A stretch of DNA of 64,000 bases, taken from contig NW_004955447.1 of assembly GCF_000276665.1 (NCBI RefSeq), positions 10,175,542-10,239,541 on the forward strand, given 5' to 3'. Source of the DNA: Chinchilla lanigera (Eukaryota > Chordata > Mammalia > Rodentia > Chinchillidae). Made by a program: the position numbers and the translations under genes. Position 1 is the stretch's first letter. Each line of letters starts with the position of its first letter. Positions 1 through 11,200 of this stretch are shown one piece after another. The notes below the pieces were generated by a model, which was given only the letters and a program-made list of their open reading frames with translations, was not told the origin of the DNA and made no database searches.

Positions 1-1245
1 CATGAACAAAAACCAAACCACAGAGGAAATACTTCAAAGAATCAATAACTGGGATCTCATCTTACTGAAAAGTTTTTGCACATATAAAGAAATCACCAGC
101 AGAGTAAAAAGAAAACCCACAAATTAGGAAAAAGTTTAACTGACTGTCCCTCTGACAGAGGGCTTCTATCTAGAAAATATAAAGAATTAAAAAAACAAGC
201 CCCCCAAATTCAAAGACCTAATCCAAAAATGGGCATCTGAGATGAATACACACTTCTCAGATAAAGAAATACAAATGGCAAATAAATACATGAGAAAATG
301 TTCAACATCATTAGTCATCTGAGAAATGCAAATTAAAATAACACTGAGATTTCATCTCACACCGGTAAGAATGGCTATCATTAAGAAATCAAACCATAAC
401 AAATGCTGAAGGGACTGTGGAGAAATAGGAACTCTTTTCCACACTGGTGGGAATACAGACTGGTGAAACCACTGTGGAAATCAGTTTGGAGATTCCTCAG
501 CAAACTAGGTCTAGAGGTTCCATTCAACCCAGGTATTCCCCCTCTGGGTATTTTCCCAGAAGAACTGAAAACATCATATCACAGCAATATATGTGCACCC
601 ATGTGCAGCGCAATTTGTAATAGCTAAATTATGGAAGGAACACAAATGTCCATCCATTGAGGAATGGAGAAAAAAATTGTATGTTTATATAATGGAATAT
701 TACTCAGCTATAAAGAAAGATAAACTTGAAGCTTTTATAGGTAAATGATCACAACTTGAGACCATACTCATAAGTGAAATAAATCAGACCCACATGTGTA
801 AACAACATATTGCCTCACTAGTGTAAGAACCTGAAAGAGTGAATAAAAATTAGGAGGTATGATAGACATTGTGAAATGAAAGGAAACTACTCAAAAGTAA
901 AGAGCAACTGGGATAAGGGAAAAGAGAAAAGAAACAAGTGAAAAATTATGTATATATGAATACATACGATAGCTAATATAGTTGTACTACTGACTTCTAT
1001 TGCTTTATTGAAAGGAACACTGAATGATTAATTATTTGATCAATCTTACATGTCTATATTTGTTTTCCTGAGTAACCAATTCAAAGATAACAATATGTAA
1101 TACAACAACCATTGTTAATTTCCTATCACGTTGTCTGAAATTTAGTATTGCTTGTATTGTTCTTGTGTTAGTTTGTAAATGTATGTGTGTTTGTTAATAT
1201 GTTTTTGTTCTTTTATTTTTAAAATGAGGAAAAAATAAAGAGACC
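1..1245 (+). mobile_element. L1 (LINE-1) 3' end: broken ORF2 tail and 3' region, truncated by the window edge
   Basis: Positions 1 to about 750 match the C-terminal end of L1 ORF2 at nucleotide level, including the characteristic runs around 275-330 (aaatggcaaataaatacatgag), 350-375 (tttcatctcacaccggtaag) and 690-715 (aatggaatattactcagc). The frame is interrupted by stops and shifts, so the copy is dead. An AT-rich 3' region follows, ending near 1245 in an A-rich tail with AATAAA. The start lies outside the window. Confidence 0.85.
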
Positions 1246-2027
1246 TATTTTGCAATCCTGAGATTTGTGAATATGGTACCTGAATATTCCAGAAAGGACT
1301 TTGCAGATATGATTCAGAGTGGAAATTATCAAATCACGCGAGTCCTTAACAGTGGAGACAGGAGCACAAGAGTAGGTCAGAGTGTGGCAGTGTGGGGAAG
1401 ACGGGAGAGCAGAAACAGAGGGGTGGTAGCTGATCCCAGGCAGCGGTAATGCAAAGGAATAGCCTGAGAATCCACAGAAAATAGCACTTCTCAGCCTAGT
1501 GAGGCCTTTGTGAATCTGTTGTCATCGCGGAATATATGATCATAAGTTTGCATCATGTAAGCCTGAAATTTTAGTTTATTACAACAGTGGTATAAAATTT
1601 ATACACAACTCCATAAATGGCATTTGTTAGAATTCTAGAAAAATCCACTATCAATAAATGTATTATTGATTATTATTGATTATTAAGATTATTTGAATAG
1701 TTATTACATGTACATGGTATATATTCAACTGGGACAGCATGATAGCATGTAACAAACCTGATATCTTTCCTCATACCGGGATAATTTCTTTTACCAGTAG
1801 CTTGTTTATGTTTCTGGAGTTACACTCTACCTGTATAATACAGGTGTGCATGCACACACAATTATGCATGTTTATCTGAATTGTTACCATATTAAAACAT
1901 AGTGATATGCTGCATTCTGTCAAGCTTGATCTAAAAGGTAATTCTAGACCTTCAACTGTTTACACTTCTCTGAAGCATACAGAACCCTGAGTTACTCTTC
2001 AGTATGAAGGATTTAATCTGACTTGAG

Positions 2028-2092
2028 CTGAGGGTGGAGCTCAGAGGCAAAGTGACTGCTGATCATGCACAGGGCATGGGTTTAATCTCCAG

Positions 2093-2134
<42 letters not shown>
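2028..2134 (+). mobile_element. Old ID-type (tRNA-derived) SINE with (CA)n tail
   Basis: The pattern ggagctcagaggcaaagtg ... gggcatgggtttaatctccagcagcac matches a diverged ID element (A box about 2036-2047, B box about 2077-2088). It runs directly into a (CA) microsatellite at about 2096-2132, a common fate of the ID 3' end. Confidence 0.6.
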
Positions 2135-2136
<2 letters not shown>

Positions 2137-2579
2137 ATGACCTAAATTTTACCAGTGACTCACTTAACATGACAGTCTTTTAAGCAGAGCTAAAGGTCTT
2201 TTTATAAGCAATGTGATAATGATGATTGCAACACAATGAGAAGCATAAAACATAATTATATATAAGTGGGTGCTTAATTACACGAAGCAAAAAAGAAAGC
2301 AAAGGAATGGGATGGTCTGTTGAGGAATCATCCAGCCTCACCAGTTTAAACTATGGAAGAAGAGATATCCCTAGCCAAGATATACCTAAGGTGACCATCT
2401 GGGTACGGGACATGGTATAAGTACATTACTAGTCATTTGACTCCTCCAAATTCTGTGCACATTTTCCTGTATTAATCTTTTCTTCATCATTTTATTTTAT
2501 GGTAGAAAAAATGTGTAGAAACTGGGCTGGCTACCAAAATAGACAAAGAATTCTGCAATATAGGTGTATATTTTGAATT

Positions 2580-2815
2580 AAAGATTTAAACCAAATATGG
2601 GGGCACACACCTATAATCCCAGCATTCTGGAAGCTGAGGCAAAAATCACAAATTCAAGCCCAGCCTGACCAGTTTAGGGATTTAACAAGACCTTGTCTCA
2701 ATCAATGAATCAAACAATCAGTTAATCAATCTAATACAATTTACTTAAATTTAAAAGGGCTAGGGATGTAGTACAATGCAAAATTCAATCCCCAGTACCA
2801 CAATAAAAGTAAGAT
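2580..2815 (+). mobile_element. B1-ID composite SINE (old)
   Basis: The 5' half resembles a 7SL-derived B1 (cacacacctataatcccagc, gaagctgaggc, cagcctgaccag, ccttgtctcaa). After an A/T-rich linker, 2757-2811 resembles an ID element (gggctagggatgtag, caatccccagtacc). B1 followed by ID in one orientation is the layout of rodent B1-dID dimers. The copy is diverged. Confidence 0.6.
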
Positions 2816-2847
2816 TTGGAGAAAATCTACTTGTTAAAAATAATCTA

Positions 2848-3001
2848 GCTGCATCCATTTACCTATAAAATCATTGAGTTTATCTCTCTTTATAGCTGAG
2901 TAATATTCCATTATATAAAAATACCACACTTTTTAATCCATTCCTCTCTGTGCATGTTAATATGTTTTTGTTCTTTTATCTTTAAAATAAAAATTAATAA
3001 A
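2848..3001. mobile_element. Twin-primed (5'-inverted) short L1 insertion
   Basis: Positions 2853-2945 are the reverse complement of the L1 ORF2 end seen at about 655-750 (for example tgagtaatattccattatat), while 2955-3001 is the same-sense L1 3' end (gttaatatgtttttgttc, also at about 1192-1210) followed by an A-rich tail. An inverted 5' piece joined to a sense 3' piece is the signature of twin priming during target-primed reverse transcription. Boundaries are approximate. Confidence 0.72.
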
Positions 3002-3009
3002 AATACTGT

Positions 3010-4960
3010 AGCTAACAGACTTAGTATGATAATAAAATGAATCATTAACATAAAGATTATTAGAGTTTAGACACAGTAAACATTCCAATGAACAAAAGGG
3101 AATATGTAATAAGTAATGTAAACCGACTCAATTTTTAAATTTTTTCTATATCTAATTGTAAAATTTGGAGATGAAAATTTTAGGTTGACCTGGAATCTTT
3201 CTTTGTCAAAGTCTTCTGCCACTCAAGAACTGTAATCGGAGATACTAAAACCTAAGAGAGATTGCATGCTACTTCAATTTTCAGTTTTTATTATTTACAT
3301 TTCCACCTAATATTCAAATACTTCACTACGTTTTAAGAATAACGTAACAGATAATCTGAATAAGCCTGAGTATTGAAGCTTATTTTACCCTTTTGAAGAT
3401 GTATTTGTGTTTGAGTATGAGTCATTCACAAATCGTCAGTTATTTCTGTAAATCATCTCATGTTATTTTTATACGATGTTATTGATTCTGGAAGTTGTAA
3501 CAATGAAACAAAAATAATATTTCTACACAATGTCAAAATAGGGAAAGAAAGAAACAATGGATGAAGATTCATTAACTCCTTTCATCATGTATTTATTAGT
3601 TTGGTCAATATTTAACTTGGGCCAACTCCGTGTCTGATAAAAATGAACTGGTGAACTTTTAACACTAGGAACTTACAATTAGATATGAAATTACAGGTTT
3701 TAATTGAGAGATGCACTTGCTAAAGAGGGCTGATAAATATGTGTATGTGACTCACAGTAAGTGTTCCATGTTCATCATTGTTTATTACCTATAAAATGAC
3801 AAAACCATGTTAACTGAGGATGTCTTTTTTGGGTTACTCAGTAACCTCTGGCAGAGGAACAAACCCAAGGTGGACTCAAACACCAAAGATTATTTGATTC
3901 ACTCACTCTCCCAGTTCTCTTGATATTTGGAACATGATTCATAATGTTATACAGTACATTTGAAGGAGAAAGATAAGCATTTTTATGGAAATAGTGAATT
4001 TATTTATTCTATATTTTCACTTATAATTAGATTCTCTTCCCAAATTTAACATCAAAGGGAGACACATCACTTATTTAACCCTTTTCAACTTGCAGCCTAG
4101 ATGTCGAATTGTAGGAAAATGAAGAAAGTAAAGCAATTCCCTTGTGACAATTTATATAATATTTCAAATTTTGTGTTCTCCAGAAAGGTTTACTACATAG
4201 AAAAACGTTCACATGAAATATATTTTTCATGCATGTATGTATATATAAATGTAAATGCATAAGTATATGCTTAACTATCTAAAATTATTTTCCTTAAACC
4301 TATTTTAATATTCACTGTAATTTTAAAAAGAGTGAAACAGAACATCATTTTTACTGCTGCAACATGCCTTTGTTGGAGGAGTAAACTAAAAGGACATATT
4401 ATTGAAGACATTTCATAAGACAAGATGGATATAAAACTCCTTAGAGTTGAAACATTTCAGTGACAGTTCATAGTATTCTTTGTCATTCTAGAACCCACTG
4501 AATTATAAGAGATTCGTACATTTCTGGTGAAAACACACACAAATGATAGAAAAGAAATTAAGACAACTGTTAAACTTCCTTATTTAAATAATAAAGGAAA
4601 TATTAACACTGAAAATTCCTTTTAAAAAATGGAAACAAATTCACTGTGCAACTAACAGTATTTAATAGAGAATTGTTACAAGTGTTAGAACTGCATTAAC
4701 TCAGCCCTGCATTTCCCAGCAGAAAATATTAGTGGGGTTCTTCAGATTTTTAAGAAATGAAAGGCACTACTCATTATATACAGATTTTCCTAAAAAAAAG
4801 GGAATCATAAAGTTGGTGGAAATTTCATCATTATGACAAAATAAGAAACACCTGGAGAAATTGGCGTACATCTATTGCTCATTTCTACTTAGTGGAACTT
4901 AAAATACTCAACTCCATAAAGAAAAAAATGAAACAGCATATTGAGGAGAAAGTTTCTGTT
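3010..4960. other. AT-rich intronic sequence, nothing recognised
   Basis: No exon, SINE or LTR pattern stands out on either strand. Confidence 0.5.
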
Positions 4961-5127
4961 GCCTGAAGATTGACATCGGAATTAATGCGAAGGAGAACTA
5001 GAGGTGAAATTTTACTTCCAGAACCACAAAAGCAAACAAGCAGAAAGAGATATAGTCCAGAGATGCACGGCAAAGAGGTTTCTTCTCCAAGTACACAGCC
5101 AGGAAACAGGATCACCAGTCTTGTGTT

Positions 5128-5215
5128 TTGGTTTCCTGTACCGGGAATCGAACTCACGGCCTTGCGCCTGCCGGGCAGGCACTGTGCCGCTGAGCTAAAT
5201 TCTCAGCCACAGACC
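5128..5215 (-). mobile_element. ID-type tRNA-derived SINE, antisense
   Basis: The reverse complement carries the B-box region (gagttcgattcccggtac), the anticodon-arm region with gcctgcc, and the A-box region ending in gagaatttagctcagcgg. No clear target-site duplication was seen. The resemblance to tRNA is by descent; this is not a tRNA gene. Confidence 0.8.
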
Positions 5216-5219
5216 TGCC

Positions 5220-6500
5220 ATTCTTATGTTTTAAATGTTCTGCAAGGCTATCTCACAATGCTGAGAAAAACGTAACATGTGAAATTAATACCTGGTAATA
5301 CTAAATCAAAAGTAGGATTGCAAAGCGTGTTAAAGGCACCTGAAACACGGGTCATTGCTAGGTAGCAACGCAATGCGAGCCCTTTTCTGCAACCTCTGCC
5401 CCCAGGGAAGGATCCAAGATATAAAACCAGCAGTCTGGATTTAACCCGCCAGATATTACTAATGAAGAAGTGTAACAATATAGATCTCAACGTAAAAGCT
5501 GCTTACTCTCAGATAATGCCCATCAGACATTTCTCCCAAGTCCCTGTCAGATATCAGAGAAAGCAGAATTAGAATTCGATCTTCAGACACTAGAGTCACG
5601 GTAAACTAAATGGACCTTAGCATATTCCAGAGAAGAGTGAAATATTTTAATTCATTCTGAGTCCAGTGTTCAAAAAAATTCTTTTACCTATGTAACAAAA
5701 TAGTTTAGCAAGCCAGTGAAGAGTCAGTCAGAGAAAATGCACTCACAAGAATACATCTAAAGATTTCTATATGAAATCAGCTGCTCTTTTAAAGAAAAGA
5801 GACAGGGAGGTGCTTATTTTCCTTAAAGTCTGCCCAGAATCTCTCCTTTTCATCGATTCCTGGGATCTGTGAGAAGCTCTGCGGGAAAGACGGCGCGGAA
5901 GAACCTGACAGGCGTTAGTTGACTGTGATCAATATCTGCCCCTGAAGACCTGAGTACAGAAAATTCCACATAAAGATACTGCATGACCCAGGCATAAAAT
6001 CAGATTGGCATTCAGAGAAATAGAAGAATATGGACATTTTTTACCAGGATGATGACAGTGAATTTCACCACCTCATTCTTTCAACATACTTGAAAATACA
6101 TCACTGTATAGAACGAAACTGCTTGAGTGAAATTTTGACAACTCCCCTCTGTGTGCTAAAATGCTGTCGGCTGGAAAATCTGAATGCTTTGTGCAAATTG
6201 TTCATTTTTGGCAGATTTATCCTACTTTTATGTTTGCATTCTTAAAGGAATTCAAAAAGTTAGAATTCAGCTTTATACTTCAAAATAAGAAAAAATATTA
6301 ACAGAATTTGGAGGTACTAGGTAATTATAACTATAAAAGTAAAAATATCATAGAAGTGAAGATATTTATAAAGTATTAATATAGTATGTCTTTGACTTTA
6401 AAATATTTAACAGTTGTGTTGTAGAATTACATATCAGAGGCACCCCTTTGTTTCGGGGTACTATAAAGCTCTCATCTATTAACCCTGTTCAATTGAGTAT
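5220..6500. other. Intronic sequence, nothing firm
   Basis: A CpG-bearing patch lies near 5880-5900 (gacggcgcggaagaacc). Otherwise this is unremarkable AT-rich sequence. Confidence 0.45.
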
Positions 6501-6504
6501 GGGG

Positions 6505-6600
6505 AGGGCTGGGGTCCTATTCAGTGGTGCAGCCCTTTCTTACCATGCCCAAAATCCTGAGTTCAGTACTTAGCACCACAAATAGGTAAATAGAAATAAA
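6505..6600 (+). mobile_element. Diverged ID-type SINE
   Basis: gggctggggtcctattcagtgg at the start and gagttcagtacttagcacc near the end match a decayed ID element followed by A-rich sequence. Confidence 0.55.
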
Positions 6601-6627
6601 AATACACAAAAACATTTCAAAGGGAGA

Positions 6628-6707
6628 AGGAGATATAGCTTAATTTTGGAGTACTTCCCAGCATGTGGGAAGCCCTGAACTTGATATACAGCACACACGC
6701 ATGCATG

Positions 6708-6751
<44 letters not shown>

Positions 6752-6752
6752 T
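6628..6752 (+). mobile_element. Diverged ID-type SINE ending in a (CA)n microsatellite
   Basis: The order ggagatatagctt ... gggaagccctgaacttgatatacagcac is ID-like. From about 6692 it continues as cacacgcatgcatgcacac and then pure (CA)n to about 6750. Confidence 0.55.
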
Positions 6753-7264
6753 TAGGGAAGGGTTTCCCTTCTTCAGTACACCCAGAATTTTCTAGGGGCA
6801 TCCATCATCCACATGTGAGCACCCAGGGGGTTGCATAATATATTAGAAGACACAATTATATTACTCTCTGGGCCCACCATTGCTCATACAGGAAAAAAAA
6901 ACTGTATGAGAACGTGAGGTCCACAAGAAATATAAATGTTGAAGATGCCATCCAGAAATCTATCAAAAAGAGGCAGCCAAGAAGCAAGCAGAGTTCAGGG
7001 ATGAGACAAGACAATGCCTTAATAACAAAAGAATGCACACATTTTGGGTCTGAATCCCAATTATCTGAGATTAACTTTTAAAATTTTAGTTCTAGCTAAT
7101 TTGAGTTGGTCTTTTCTCATGTGAAAACGAAAACAATTTGAGTAGCTAAGTGGACAGACGTGCATGTGTGTCTGGGAAACAAGTGAGTGTAAGTTTTCTC
7201 CTTTAACAAGTAAACACTATAAAGTTAATCACTTTGACCCTTTTATTTGGTCATTCAAAAGTTT

Positions 7265-7362
7265 GTCATTTTTTTTTTCTTTTCTTCCAGTTCCAGGAAT
7301 CAAACTTATGACCTTGCACTTGCCAGGCAGGTGCTCTGCCACTGAGCTAAATCCCCAGCCCC
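7265..7362 (-). mobile_element. Young ID SINE, antisense, with 17-bp target-site duplication
   Basis: The minus strand begins ggggctggggatttagctc and ends with an A-rich tail (poly-T at about 7269-7278 on plus). It is flanked by perfect copies of tggtcattcaaaagttt at 7248-7264 and 7363-7379, which proves a discrete retroposition event. Confidence 0.92.
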
Positions 7363-8104
7363 TGGTCATTCAAAAGTTTACTGCCATGATTTCATTCAAT
7401 TCTTCTGATACCTTTTAATATATTGCTTTTTGAATGAAAATACTTGGAAAATTACTACATGATCCTTTAAAAAATATTCAGTTTCAATGTTCCTCAAATG
7501 ATCACTATAACCCACAGAAAAAGACAGATAACTAAGAAATTTGTGATAGAAATACCTGTAAATAAAAATAAACTTCACATATCACTTCACATGTCAGTGA
7601 GGGAAACACATATTAGTTTACAAATATTCTAATAACATGAAATTACATCAATAAGAAATATATTCATTTCTGAAATAATTATGTTAAGATCTAAAATATT
7701 TAAAGTACATTTATGTATCTATAGTATATTTTGGGACATTAGACACTTTATAAATGCTACTATGAACTACTTATAGAACGTGGACACATTACTATATTCT
7801 ATACTGGTATAAAAGGAACAACCAGGGTTTACCATGAATAATATCATAATATTACTAGTTATTTCCTTTTGTATTTCACTGCTATAATGACTTAGGACAT
7901 GATCATTCAAACTCTGTTTGTAACAAGAAGCAATAGCCTCGACGAAGTGATGGTGCTTTCTGCTTTTTATTCTACTACCCAACACTCTCTTGAGATGAAT
8001 GTGATTCCATTTTTTTTAAAAAAGGCTGAACAGGAAGAGATAAAACACAATTTAATTAAAAATATGTTCCATATTATGGGGCACATAAATCATTGTCTTC
8101 CTTA

Positions 8105-8335
8105 CTTTCTCTCTCTCTCTCCTTCCCTCCCTTGCTCAGTAGTGGGGACTGAACGCAGGGCTTTGAATATGCTAGACAAGCACTCTACCACTTAGCTATA
8201 GCATCAGTTCTTTTTATTTTTTAACATTCAAACAGGGACTCATAAAGATGTCCTGGTTGGCCTGGACATTCCTCCTGCTGTAGCCTACCAAGTGGGTAGG
8301 ACTACAGTGATGTGCCACTACTCCTGGTGAATTAC
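8105..8335 (-). mobile_element. B1-ID composite SINE, antisense
   Basis: On plus, an antisense ID part (8138-8205: gtggggactgaacgcaggg ... gcactctaccacttagcta) precedes an antisense B1-like part (8215-8330: gtcctggttggcctggac, attcctcctgctg, gtgggtaggactacag). On the minus strand this is B1 then ID. A CT-rich stretch at 8108-8135 borders it. Confidence 0.65.
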
Positions 8336-8879
8336 TCTTTCTAATCATTAATCTTTGTGCTGGAGCTGGCCTGAAATAGCCTTGACATTGTGAATGCCAT
8401 GTAGTCATAGGAATATCATCTCAAAAAAGTCAGATAAATTTACTGAAAGCCATTATTTAAAGCTTTCACTTTAGGAATAGCTTTTGTCAAAATGGTCTTT
8501 ACCAAATTCTAATGATTAATCTCATTTCTTAAAATAAGCATACCGTGAAGTAGAAGACCTGTATTCTACAGGTGCAAACCCGGAAAACAATATTGAATAC
8601 TGACAAATGGACCCATCTGCTACTGAATATCTGAGGGGAAACTGTGCTAAGCAAGGTGTAAGGAGAGTGCACATTCTCACTATCTTTTCCACATGAACAA
8701 CTTGCACAGTGGACTTGTCTATACACACCAACTTTGAAGGAAGAGATCAGAACTAACACTGGCTATGGAAGTAAACAAAAAGTGGCCTAACATTGATTTT
8801 GCATGGTCTGTGATATAAATGTGGTTTCTCTGGTTTAAAAAAGGTTTAGAAGACAAAAAGGAAATGGTACTAGAAAAAG

Positions 8880-8942
8880 ATTGAGAATAGAAAAGGGGAG
8901 AAGGAGAGAAAGGAGTGGAGGGAGGAGGAGGAAGAGGAGCCT
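8880..8942 (+). repeat. Polypurine (GA-rich) tract
   Basis: About 60 nt of nearly pure A/G (ggagggaggaggaggaagagg). It is a simple-sequence tract with no coding meaning. Confidence 0.8.
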
Positions 8943-10869
8943 CCATCTACAGCTTCAGGAGCAATGGAGACCGTAAGTCACACAGACAGACCAAAATATT
9001 CACTATCTGGTCTTTCAAAGAAAAAAATGTGCTGATCCTTTCCTAGAATGACTGTGAATATTAGCGGAATCAACATATGAACTATGCTAACAGAGGACCT
9101 GGGGTGATAGTAGCTGTTTTCTGATAACCTCCTAAGCCTTCCTCTACAGACCATATATACAAAGTACATTAATGGATTCCTCTTGTGGCATCTTTGCCAG
9201 TAGATGTGCAAATATATGACTGTCTAAACTCATTAGAAAGAAGCTTTTAAAGGAATTTTTTCTAAGGTTAAAGAAATATGCTAAGTATGGTGGTGGAAGA
9301 TTTATAAGATACTATTTTTTCTAGGAACTATTCAGCAAAAATAGTTTAGATAATTTTGATTTATGCAGGTGGAGTAAGTCCTACATGAACAATTTCCTTT
9401 TCAGAGTCATACACACACATAAACACACAGAGATGAAGGTGACACTGGTGTTGCTGTGTGTACCTATCATTCGCTCAGTTTTATCGTGGAAGTTGCATAC
9501 TATGCATTTCAGAAAATACTGTCTATTTCCAAGGAGATATGTTACAAAGTTCAGTCTGAGAACTTTCTAAAGGAGTAATTGTTGACGACTGCCCCTTGCT
9601 ATTTCACTACTAGTCAATAAATTACAAGAAAATAGAATGAGAAGATCGATTTGCTCTGGTGGTATTCCCCAAAGTTACAAAGCAAGCCCACAAGTGGTGA
9701 GTGAAAAAATCAAACAGCTAATAAAAATGATAATGTATTACTTATTTAACATTAATCACAATACAGTTCCTGATATGTAAGTTGAACATAACGCAGAAAA
9801 TTAACTCATCCACTAGAACTGAAAATTCATTTATGTGATGGTGAAATTTAATTTAGACAAGAATATATGCCGCTGAAAATTTTTTGAAATCTGATAAATA
9901 TTTGGAGTAAATATGTAAATGTTTAATGGTTCACCTTTTCAGCATAAAATAAGCATTAAAATATAAAAATGAGGATAATGAAATGTTAATGTTTAGTTGT
10001 ACTAAACTGTCTTAGTATTTTATAATCTCACTTTTTATACTCATAATAATCAAGGAGTAAAATCAAGGAGGTAATTGCTATAGTTGTCACTACTTTATCA
10101 ATGTAGAAAGTAACTTCGGTGTAGTTATGTTTGCTATTCTTTCCCATGCTCTGCCTCAAATTTGCAGTAATTTCAGAGCAACTGTGACCTTGAAAATTAA
10201 TAACAGAAATTTGGATTTAGAAATACTCTTTTATACTCAATTTCCCTATTTGTCCAAAATTTAACAATTAAAGTTTTGAAATACTAATCATGTGCCACTG
10301 AATCTGAACTTCTTTCTCAGACACCAAAGTTCCAGTTGAAAATCTAAATTTCGTATGTTCTTAATTTATCTTTTTAAAATTCTCTATAGATAGACAATTT
10401 TGAAGAACCAAAAGAAGGAATGTATCATCTAACTTCACTTGAATTCATCACATAAGGAAAAAAGGCAAGGGCTTCTGAGAAACCCATTTAATTCTTTCAT
10501 GATGCAAAGGTATGCCGTGCTTGACAAGCAAGAGCACAGACAACCTGAGGCAAGAGAAGGTTATAAATGCTGAACTTTAGAAATGCTACAGAAAGGAAAA
10601 AACACACAATACCAAATTGTTCAGTTACAAAAACCTATCCAATGCATAGTTTGCAAACAGCTCTACCTCTTTATATTTCTGTGCAAATATATGATTTACT
10701 GAACCCATTAGAAAGAAACTTCCCGAAGAATTCTTCTTTGTAAAGTTAAAGAAATATAGTGGAAGAGGGTACGTCAGATACTATCTCTGGAAGATATTAT
10801 CTTTCTCTTTTTGTTGTTTTTGGAACCTGTTTCTACATTTTAGAACTTTATCTATTAATTAATTCCCAT
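8943..10869. other. AT-rich intronic sequence, nothing recognised
   Basis: The segment near 8990-9290 partly resembles that at 10685-10760 (gcaaatatatgac/tttactg, cattagaaagaa, taaagaaatat). This suggests two fragments of one unclassified repeat. Confidence 0.4.
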
Positions 10870-11200
10870 ATTAACCAGGTCTCCTATCACTGGGACTCAA
10901 TACCTGATGCTAACAACTTAAAGGAGAAGAGGTTTAATTTAGCTCAAGGTTCAGAGGATTCAGGCCATACTGAGGTGGCTCCAAGGCAGAAACATCATGG
11001 CAGAGTCACACAGCAGAGCCCAGATGCTTAACTGAAAGATTCAGGGAAGCACAGCAGGAGGGCCAGGGACCCTACGTAACACCCAAAGCCACTTCTCCGG
11101 GTCCCACCCAGAAACAGCCGGAAGTGTGTTCCGCCAGTCCCCCAGCAGGTCTCAAAGCCAGTCAAGGTGACACTCTATCCTAACAGCTACAAGGCTTAAA
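10870..11200 (-). mobile_element. MaLR-type (ERVL-MaLR) solo LTR fragment, antisense
   Basis: The reverse complement ends with the module shared by MaLR LTRs: tatggcctgaatcctctgaa, ttgagctaaattaaacctc (polyadenylation region), tcaggtattgagtcccag. No internal retroviral coding sequence was recognised next to it. It is an old non-coding relic. Confidence 0.7.

Noticed and set aside
403..627. 74-codon open frame in the L1 region
   Set aside because: It is part of a decayed L1 ORF2 end read partly out of frame, not a host gene.
10759..11031. 90-codon open frame at 10.8 kb
   Set aside because: Most of it overlaps the antisense MaLR-type LTR; there is no protein resemblance.
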